Shown one piece after another: positions 58,243 through 64,000 of a DNA stretch of 64,000 nt. How positions within the stretch are numbered: position 1 is the stretch's first letter; every line of letters begins with the position of its first letter. The stretch lies in NCBI GenBank assembly GCA_905216025.1, contig CAJMSE010000016.1, forward strand, positions 23,557-87,556, in the 5' to 3' direction. The stretch is from an uncultured bacterium (GTDB lineage: Bacteria; Bacteroidota; Bacteroidia; Bacteroidales; Bacteroidaceae). The position numbers and the translations under genes were made by a program. The notes below the pieces were generated by a model. The model had not been told where the DNA came from. It searched no databases and saw only the letters and a list, made by a program, of their open reading frames with translations.

Positions 58243-61200
58243 TTATTGTGGGATTTCTATTTTATCATTCTGCTTGAATGTGTTGAAGTCAAACCGGCCT
58301 CCACTTGCCTCCATTATTCTCCTTACAAGTATCTCGCGGCTGATAGTGTTGAAATACGGTATGAACTGATTTCCCATCACGCTAACATTCTCCGAACGGT
58401 ATGCCCCGCGTGAATGATTGAGTGCACCTTCATAAGCATCCACAATCTGTGCGTATTTCTCATCAAAAATAAGATGATACCATGGCAAATCCACCGGTTT
58501 ATTGCTGTTACTTACATTCTGCCACCAGCCGAGACCACGGTTTCGCTCGTATGCGTTCCTCATATTACAACCGGGACACTGGCATGCTTTCAGGAAAGTA
58601 AAATGATTTACATGTTCCGGACCGAGCTTACCGAAAGCCGTTCCCGCCAGTTCATGCAAAATAAAGCCTTGCTGGTTAAAAGGATATTGTTCATTACTCT
58701 TTGCCATCCACGAAATGGCGAGACCTCTGTTGTCATTTTCGTAAATGTCAGTCTTGTTGTCTCCGGTCCTGTTGCTGTTACGCAGCACGAGTATTGTTGC
58801 ATTCCCCTCATTACCATTGACACCCACTCCATACTTACGGGCATAGTCGAGCACAAGGTCACTTTCTTTTTCCCACCAATTATCACATACAAACTTACGC
58901 AATCCGTCTGTACCGGATTCCGGCGAGCAGGCAATTGCTGTGGACACAGTAAAATAATTGCGATATGATTTCAGAGGCTCTATGCTGAAGAAATGCTCCA
59001 TCTGTTCTTTCATGTCGTTCAGGTATTGTCCTGATGCAATATCGTCGGCATCATATCCTTCTCCCACAAAGAACAATGGTATTGCTTTCGAGCCTGCGGT
59101 AGCTGTCTGCAATGTAAACATCTGATCTTCCTTGACAGCAGCTGTCACTTGTCTTACGTCTGTGTAAGTGGTGTAGTCATGATTTTTAAGACGGAACACA
59201 ACCCGTCCTTCCCTTGTTTCACCACTATTAGCACTTACTGTAATCTTCACTTCCGTTTTCTTGTCATTGCTGGACGATGGAGTTACAGTAACCCATGACG
59301 GGCATTCTGCTACTTCCCATGCACCCTCTGAACGTACAATGCCTTCACGTGTAACGCCTTTTTCCATACATTTTATACTTGGAATGTTGCAGGCAAGCTC
59401 ACGGTGAGGAGTTATGTTCTTAAAAGTGTTCCATAAAGGGGTATTGCGATACAGTTCAACGGACTTCTCGGGTACTTCAAGAACGCACTTATCTTTTGCA
59501 ACATCTCTGAATGGGTCACCATCCTGTACGTTAGGCGGTGTTTCTGCAAGACAAACAACAGTCTGAAGATAACCACAATTAAAAGCACCTTCACCAATAT
59601 ATGTCACATATTTAGGAATTGTTACAGTTGTATACATATTTCCATTTGCAAATCCTCCCGGAATAACCTCAATTTTTGATGGTAGCGTTATCTTGGTTAA
59701 ATTATTCCCTGTAAAAGTTTCTCTACCAAGGTCAAGACAATTCTCCGGAATTATCAAATCTCCTTCTAATCCAGCATACATAAATGCACGAGATCCTAAT
59801 TTCCGTAATTTAGAAGGCAACGTAATCTGAAACGGTAGACTTGCATCATAGAAACATCCTTCTTCTATTACCTCCAAATCATCATTGAAAGTAAGTGAAC
59901 TGTAGCTATTAGCTATTCTTCCTAATGTTTTTATTCCTGCCGGTAATGTTAATGCAATGCGATGCTTCATTGATACACCAAGTCCGGAAAGTGATGTTAT
60001 GCCTTGTGGTATTTCTATTTCGCCAACAAAACTTCCATTGCTGCCAAGGCCATCAATACCAGGAATTCTCTTCAACTTTGACGGAACATGGAACGTTCCA
60101 TAGAAGTTAGGACATCCACTGACACCTCCCCATTCTTTAATGTTATCAGTAAGATTAAACTCACATTTCCAATGGCTTCCTATCCATCCCAATGTGTCAA
60201 GTGACTGCGGAAGCACCAACTCCACATTGTTAAAATCATTATAACTGAAACAACCGTCATATATGCGTGTAACACCCTCAGGAACGACCAATGTCGTATT
60301 CATCAGCTTTATATGATTCAATGCTTCCGGTCCTAAAATCCTTAATGACTTAGGAAGAACGATTGTACGGATATTATCATTATGATTGAAAGCATTATTA
60401 GGTAAAGCATCATCACTGAAATAGTCACGCCATCCACCTCCATTTATCCATTCATGATAAAGATATGCGTGCTTTATTTTTACGTCATTGAGATTCAAAT
60501 GCTTCAAGTTCTTCATCTCATCATTCATAAACGTAAAGTCTTCTGTGGTCAGCACGCCCGTTACTTTCATATTCTGCATTTCCTTGTAATCGTAACCTGC
60601 GGCTGCAATACTTTCTTTGAGTTTTCCTTGTTCGGGACAGTCAATGATTACATATTGATTCTGCGCAAAACTGTGAGAAGTCTCGTCGTTCACCCAGTCG
60701 GTAATGCCTTCATCAGTAAAAGCAATAGTATATTCACCCGTGGCCGCACTCTTATTGACGGTGAGGGTGAAGTTGTGCATCTTGCCACCCACATATTTCA
60801 TGGGCTCGGTCAGGGTGTGGCTGTAAGTATTACCATCGATAGTGATGCTTACAAGCGTCTTCCCCGCCGCCACGGCCTGCGGTATTACAACGGCACGGTA
60901 ACGGTCGGATGACTGCGGAAGCATCTGTATGTTGCGGTCGGCACTGCCCACAAGTGTCAGCATTGCTGTTTGCAGATTGAAGTCGCATGTACGTATGGTA
61001 TTGTCAACCGATACTGTCTTATTCACTTTTTCCCACTCGATATCAGTCATGCCGTCACCTTTTTTAAGGGTGACACACACTCCGGCCAACTGATGATGAT
61101 AGTTGATGACTATTTGGTCGGTGGTCGGTTGCACTTTCTCTGCTTTGCCCCACAACAGGTCGGAAGTCTCGTAATTGGATATCTCACCTTCCTGCGACAG

Positions 61201-61623
61201 TAAGTTCTGCTGCCAGCTCACCTCAAAACGGTAAGCCGACGGATCTCCGATGGCATTTATTCCGGGATAATAGCCATAGACGTCAACAGGAGTACGGTTG
61301 TCACGCCAGTATATTTCAAGCGGAGCTGTCCATTCGTATTTATCTCCGTCAAACGTATAGAGCACATTGGATGCCCTGTTGCCGCTGGCGGCCAATGTTC
61401 CCGGCGCATCATTCTCATAATCCACGATATATATGCCCATCCGGTCGCCGGTCACGAACCCATAGTCTGATGCACGAGTCACATTGTTTTGTATTATGTT
61501 GCCCGAGAGCGCGATAGGCTTGCCCGCTTCCGAACCATTATCGTCGAAGAGACGGTCGGTGCATGCTATGGTAAACAAGCAGCACAAGCCTAAATAGATA
61601 AATGTTATTGGCTTTATTCTCAT
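58243..61623 (-). CDS. Fimbrillin-LRR-BACON-M64 fusion lipoprotein, probable inactive pseudo-peptidase (paralogue 3)
   Basis: 1126 residues. Lipobox Cys21 (IYLGLCCLFTIAC). Fimbrillin-like domain (VTRASDYGFVTGDRMGIYIV ... LEIYWRDNRTPVDVYGYYPG) to about 325; LRR_5 region ~345-725 (LRKLGSRAFMYAGLEGDLII); BACON-like domain (WEVAECPSWVTVTPSSSNDK); M64 region from AIPLFFVGEGYDADDIASGQ. At the metal site it reads H990-E-L-A-G-T995, then FGKLGPEH: the second zinc His is Thr and the Asp of the DE pair is Pro. The SCM turn is also changed (SVMGNQFIPYF). It lacks the basic C-terminal extension of the others. It is therefore probably not a protease and may keep a binding role. Start overlaps the upstream frame by 4 nt. 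Confidence 0.87.
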   Translation of the reverse strand: MRIKPITFIYLGLCCLFTIACTDRLFDDNGSEAGKPIALSGNIIQNNVTRASDYGFVTGDRMGIYIVDYENDAPGTLAASGNRASNVLYTFDGDKYEWTAPLEIYWRDNRTPVDVYGYYPGINAIGDPSAYRFEVSWQQNLLSQEGEISNYETSDLLWGKAEKVQPTTDQIVINYHHQLAGVCVTLKKGDGMTDIEWEKVNKTVSVDNTIRTCDFNLQTAMLTLVGSADRNIQMLPQSSDRYRAVVIPQAVAAGKTLVSITIDGNTYSHTLTEPMKYVGGKMHNFTLTVNKSAATGEYTIAFTDEGITDWVNDETSHSFAQNQYVIIDCPEQGKLKESIAAAGYDYKEMQNMKVTGVLTTEDFTFMNDEMKNLKHLNLNDVKIKHAYLYHEWINGGGWRDYFSDDALPNNAFNHNDNIRTIVLPKSLRILGPEALNHIKLMNTTLVVPEGVTRIYDGCFSYNDFNNVELVLPQSLDTLGWIGSHWKCEFNLTDNIKEWGGVSGCPNFYGTFHVPSKLKRIPGIDGLGSNGSFVGEIEIPQGITSLSGLGVSMKHRIALTLPAGIKTLGRIANSYSSLTFNDDLEVIEEGCFYDASLPFQITLPSKLRKLGSRAFMYAGLEGDLIIPENCLDLGRETFTGNNLTKITLPSKIEVIPGGFANGNMYTTVTIPKYVTYIGEGAFNCGYLQTVVCLAETPPNVQDGDPFRDVAKDKCVLEVPEKSVELYRNTPLWNTFKNITPHRELACNIPSIKCMEKGVTREGIVRSEGAWEVAECPSWVTVTPSSSNDKKTEVKITVSANSGETREGRVVFRLKNHDYTTYTDVRQVTAAVKEDQMFTLQTATAGSKAIPLFFVGEGYDADDIASGQYLNDMKEQMEHFFSIEPLKSYRNYFTVSTAIACSPESGTDGLRKFVCDNWWEKESDLVLDYARKYGVGVNGNEGNATILVLRNSNRTGDNKTDIYENDNRGLAISWMAKSNEQYPFNQQGFILHELAGTAFGKLGPEHVNHFTFLKACQCPGCNMRNAYERNRGLGWWQNVSNSNKPVDLPWYHLIFDEKYAQIVDAYEGALNHSRGAYRSENVSVMGNQFIPYFNTISREILVRRIMEASGGRFDFNTFKQNDKIEIPQ

Positions 61624-62456
61624 TTTACACGTATTTTTTGTCCATTGATAATGTATATTCCCTTTGGCAGTTGTTTCAATACCTCACTCAGAGACTTCTG
61701 TTCATATAGCTTTCTTCCGTTCAGATTATAGACATTCACTTTCCTGTCGGACGAAAGGATATCATTTATGGAAGTGTCTATCTTAAACGTTCCCGTTACG
61801 GTTATATCCATTGCTGGCATTGTTTCGGGAATATCACTCCAGCCGCTGAACGTATATCCATCTTTCTCGGGAGCAGCCTCAGGCGTTATCGTTTCACCAA
61901 ATGCAATGTCTACAACCTTATAAACTTCACCGTCAACAAGATAGGTCAACTTATAAGTATTAACCGTGAATGTTCCCGTTACGGTTATATCCTTTGCTGG
62001 CATCGTTGCAGGTATATCACTCCAGCCACTAAACGTATATCCTTCTTTAGCAGGAGCAGCCTCAGGCGTTATCGTTGCACCAAATGCATATTCAACAACC
62101 TTATAAACTTCTCCGTCAACAAGATAGGTCAACTTATAAGTGTTAATAGCAAACGTTCCGGTCACGGTTATATCCTTTGCTGGCATCGTTGCAGGTATAT
62201 CGCTCCAGCCGCTGAATGTATGTCCCTCTTTCTCGGGAGCAGCCTCAGGCGTTATCGTTGCACCAAATGCCATGTCTACAATTTTATAAACTTCACCGTC
62301 AACAAGATAAGTAAGTTTATAAGTATTAACAGTGAATGTTCCAGTTACGATTATATTCTTTGCCGGCATCGTCGCAGGTATATCACTCCAGCCGCTGAAC
62401 GTATATCCTTCTTTAGCTGGAGCAGCCTCAGGCGTTATCGTTGCACCAAATGCCAT
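61620..62456 (-). CDS. C-terminal part of split InlB-repeat protein
   Basis: 278 codons in the same frame as 62466-63476, separated from it by a single TAA. It contains four 61-residue InlB-type B repeats (FGATITPEAAPAKEGYTFSG, then WSDIPATMPAKDITVTGTF) and a short C-terminal sorting-like tail (VNVYNLNGRKLYEQ ... LPKGIYIINGQKIRVK). An ATG (62456) directly after the stop could allow separate translation, but the fragment would have no signal peptide and probably no function. It is best seen as the 3' half of a broken gene. Its stop overlaps the start of paralogue 3 by 4 nt, so ribosomes must reach here for coupling. Confidence 0.75.
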   Translation of the reverse strand: MAFGATITPEAAPAKEGYTFSGWSDIPATMPAKNIIVTGTFTVNTYKLTYLVDGEVYKIVDMAFGATITPEAAPEKEGHTFSGWSDIPATMPAKDITVTGTFAINTYKLTYLVDGEVYKVVEYAFGATITPEAAPAKEGYTFSGWSDIPATMPAKDITVTGTFTVNTYKLTYLVDGEVYKVVDIAFGETITPEAAPEKDGYTFSGWSDIPETMPAMDITVTGTFKIDTSINDILSSDRKVNVYNLNGRKLYEQKSLSEVLKQLPKGIYIINGQKIRVK

Positions 62457-62690
62457 GTCTACAATTTAATAGACTTCACCGTCGACAAGATAGGTCAACT
62501 TATAAGTATTAACCGTGAATGTTCCCGTTACGGTTACGTCATGTGCTGGCATCGTCTCAGGTATATCGCTCCAGCCGCTGAACGTATACCCTTCTTTCTC
62601 GGGAGCGGCCTCGGGGATTATCCTTTCTCCGAAAACCATGTCAACGGTCTTATACGTCTCACCATCGACTATATAGGTTATTTTATGCGT
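61785..62690 (-). repeat. Five tandem 183-nt (61-residue) InlB B-repeats
   Basis: Each unit encodes about VDGEVYKxVDxAFGxTITPE AAPxKEGYTFSGWSDIP and so on. Exact spacing of 183 nt is seen between copies of gttcccgttacggttat (for example 61789 and 61972). The copies are nearly identical in DNA, which suggests recent duplication and the possibility of copy-number change. Confidence 0.85.
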
Positions 62691-63476
62691 ATTTATTACT
62701 TTCAGGTCAAAAGCCTCTTCCACAGTCTTCGTCACATTCGAGCCGACACCTTTATTGCCGCTTGTGGCAAGTTCGCCCGGAAGAATAGTGACGATACCCT
62801 CCGTCTCCTGTGATGATACGTATACTTTCGCTATTGTACCGGCGGTCTGATTGAAATCCGTCAGCATGCTGTTGAAAACAATGAAGCGCAACGAACCATC
62901 CTTTTGCAGTGTCGGCTTACCGTATATGCCATGGCCGTTTGTGATAAGTCCTTCTGCATTACATTCTACAACAGGATTATTATTACCGTCAAGAGAGAAA
63001 CTTATATTCTGCGGAAGCTTCACGTTTATTATGGCCGAGCAGTATATCTTACTGTCCTGTCCGGATAAGTCGACGTTAAAATAAAACTTGCCTTTCTCTT
63101 CGTCAAGCCTGATGTCGCTTATCGAGAAGCATCCTCCGGCAGCGGTCACATGATGTTTTGCTCCGACAACTCCGCCGAACTCACCACCGTCTCCCCAGTC
63201 GCCTATTCCCACATCAAGTCCGCTTTGCGGGCTTTTAATGTTGTTCAGGATGATGTTTGCCAGTTCCTGTAAGTCCGCATCATCTATCTTCTTGTCACCG
63301 TTAAGGTCGTGCGCGGAATTATACGCGGCATTGTTCAACATGTCCGATGCAAGCTTCACCATGTCCGACAGCGTTATTTCTCCGTCGCCATTGATGTCTC
63401 CCTTATATTTGCCGCTATCCGCATATACAAGGATTACGGCCATCGAAAATAGTAATGATAAAAAGATTTTCTTCAT
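62466..63476 (-). CDS. Dockerin-like / InlB-repeat secreted protein, N-terminal part (gene split by stop)
   Basis: 336 residues in this frame. Signal peptide MKKIFLSLLFSMAVILVYA, then a dockerin-type I pair of calcium loops (GDINGDGEITLSDMVKLASD and HDLNGDKKIDDADLQELANI, about 25-80). Residues ~100-255 form a cohesin-like beta domain (FYFNVDLSGQDSKIYCSAII), followed by the first InlB repeat (HKITYIVDGETYKTVDMVFG). The frame ends at TAA (62466-62468) where the other repeats have AAA or AAG (Lys in VYK): one base change. In-frame reading continues at once, so the full-length product would have 618 residues and a sorting-like tail. First gene of the operon down to 50384. It may be a scaffold or adhesin. 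Confidence 0.8.
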   Translation of the reverse strand: MKKIFLSLLFSMAVILVYADSGKYKGDINGDGEITLSDMVKLASDMLNNAAYNSAHDLNGDKKIDDADLQELANIILNNIKSPQSGLDVGIGDWGDGGEFGGVVGAKHHVTAAGGCFSISDIRLDEEKGKFYFNVDLSGQDSKIYCSAIINVKLPQNISFSLDGNNNPVVECNAEGLITNGHGIYGKPTLQKDGSLRFIVFNSMLTDFNQTAGTIAKVYVSSQETEGIVTILPGELATSGNKGVGSNVTKTVEEAFDLKVINTHKITYIVDGETYKTVDMVFGERIIPEAAPEKEGYTFSGWSDIPETMPAHDVTVTGTFTVNTYKLTYLVDGEVY

Positions 63477-64000
63477 CTGGTGTCTTTAATAATTATTGAT
63501 TGTCAATAGATTAAGTATTTATTATGCTATATCCGTGATGCCGGTAATGCCCATAACGGTGAGCATCTGAAAGTTAAAGTAGATTGTCCCATTTGTTTTT
63601 GCTCATATATTTATTTGTGCCGATAGAACTCCCAGTGTCGGCATTAATAAAAAGTGAACTTAAACGACTATAAAGAAAAAAGCGTGGAGATCCGTACCTG
63701 TTGCCCGTTCCACTGCCTGAGGCCTTCGCATTGCCCGATGTTGTTGAACGAGCAACGCGAAACCCACGCCGATGTGTTTATATAATCATCCCTACGCCAC
63801 ACACTTACCATGACGGATATGGTAACGATGATACCATACCGCATGATGTATGCAGAGCAAGGGATGTCTATAAAACATCCCATGAGCATCTACCGTTGCT
63901 ATGTCCATGACAACATCTGAAAGTTGCGAAGTTTCAAGCAGTCAAGAACAAAGCGTCAAAGTAAACGCCTTTATACTATATAGTGACTCCCAGTCCCTGA
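63477..64000. other. 524-nt end of window without a supported gene
   Basis: This region must hold the start of the long minus-strand operon, but no TAnnTTTG element is visible on that strand in the first 300 nt. The part nearest the gene (63480-63660) is AT-rich. A 12-nt direct repeat catctgaaagtt occurs at 63564 and 63914, and tgccga/tcggca form a short inverted repeat near 63620-63645. Short open frames here have no recognisable product. Confidence 0.5.

Noticed and set aside
63668..63910. Two small open frames (69 and 73 codons) near the right edge
   Set aside because: No ribosome-binding site, no recognisable domain, and they overlap on opposite strands.

Overview
The window looks like a chromosomal segment of a Bacteroidales bacterium, most likely Prevotella or a close relative. 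The evidence is promoters of the Bacteroidetes type (TTG, about 20 nt, TAnnTTTG) before many genes, type IX secretion (T9SS) sorting domains, a C25 (gingipain-family) peptidase, BspA-type leucine-rich repeats, fimbrillin-family lipoproteins, an Xus-type TonB iron-uptake operon and scattered plant/host-glycan hydrolases. No rRNA, tRNA, CRISPR array or insertion sequence was seen.

Layout. 1-3696: end of a surface-polysaccharide region (three glycosyltransferases, one hexapeptide acetyltransferase). 3706-6315: two small winged-helix-like proteins and aspS. 6672-14904: four genes on the minus strand for secreted proteins, including a 1598-residue C25 peptidase and a tail-fibre-like T9SS cargo gene broken by a stop and a frameshift. 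15435-19668: GH105 hydrolase, DUF1573, DUF3078 and an EEP-family hydrolase. 19824-31045: a long minus-strand run pyrG, yidC, S9 peptidase, MFS carrier, LysM/periplasmic-binding protein, PorT-like barrel and POT peptide transporter. 31601-39034: T9SS type-B protein, uvrA, HD hydrolase, OadA-like carboxyltransferase, queF and a queuosine-precursor transporter. 39259-42466: a MNT/HEPN pair and a GH106 rhamnosidase. 42706-48301: xusABC-like iron (xenosiderophore/haem) uptake operon behind a promoter-terminator leader. 48483-50168: GH29 fucosidase. 50384-63476: a tightly packed operon on the minus strand encoding a dockerin/InlB-repeat protein (split by a stop), three very large paralogous lipoproteins (fimbrillin-like domain, LRR, BACON-like domain, M64 metallopeptidase) and a fimbrillin-family lipoprotein.

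Two things stand out. First, five non-coding spaces (6334-6399, 6509-6574, 15097-15359, 31265-31440, 50183-50270) carry degenerate tandem repeats that all share a period of 22 nt although their sequences differ between loci; neighbouring units resemble each other most and many contain a dyad. I know of no described element that matches. Second, the 50384-63476 operon combines three tandem surface metallopeptidase fusions that carry HExxGH instead of the usual HExxH, one of which (58243-61623) has lost the second zinc histidine and looks like a pseudo-enzyme.

Coordinates of domains are read by eye from translated sequence; family names come from recognition of motifs and were not confirmed by any search.
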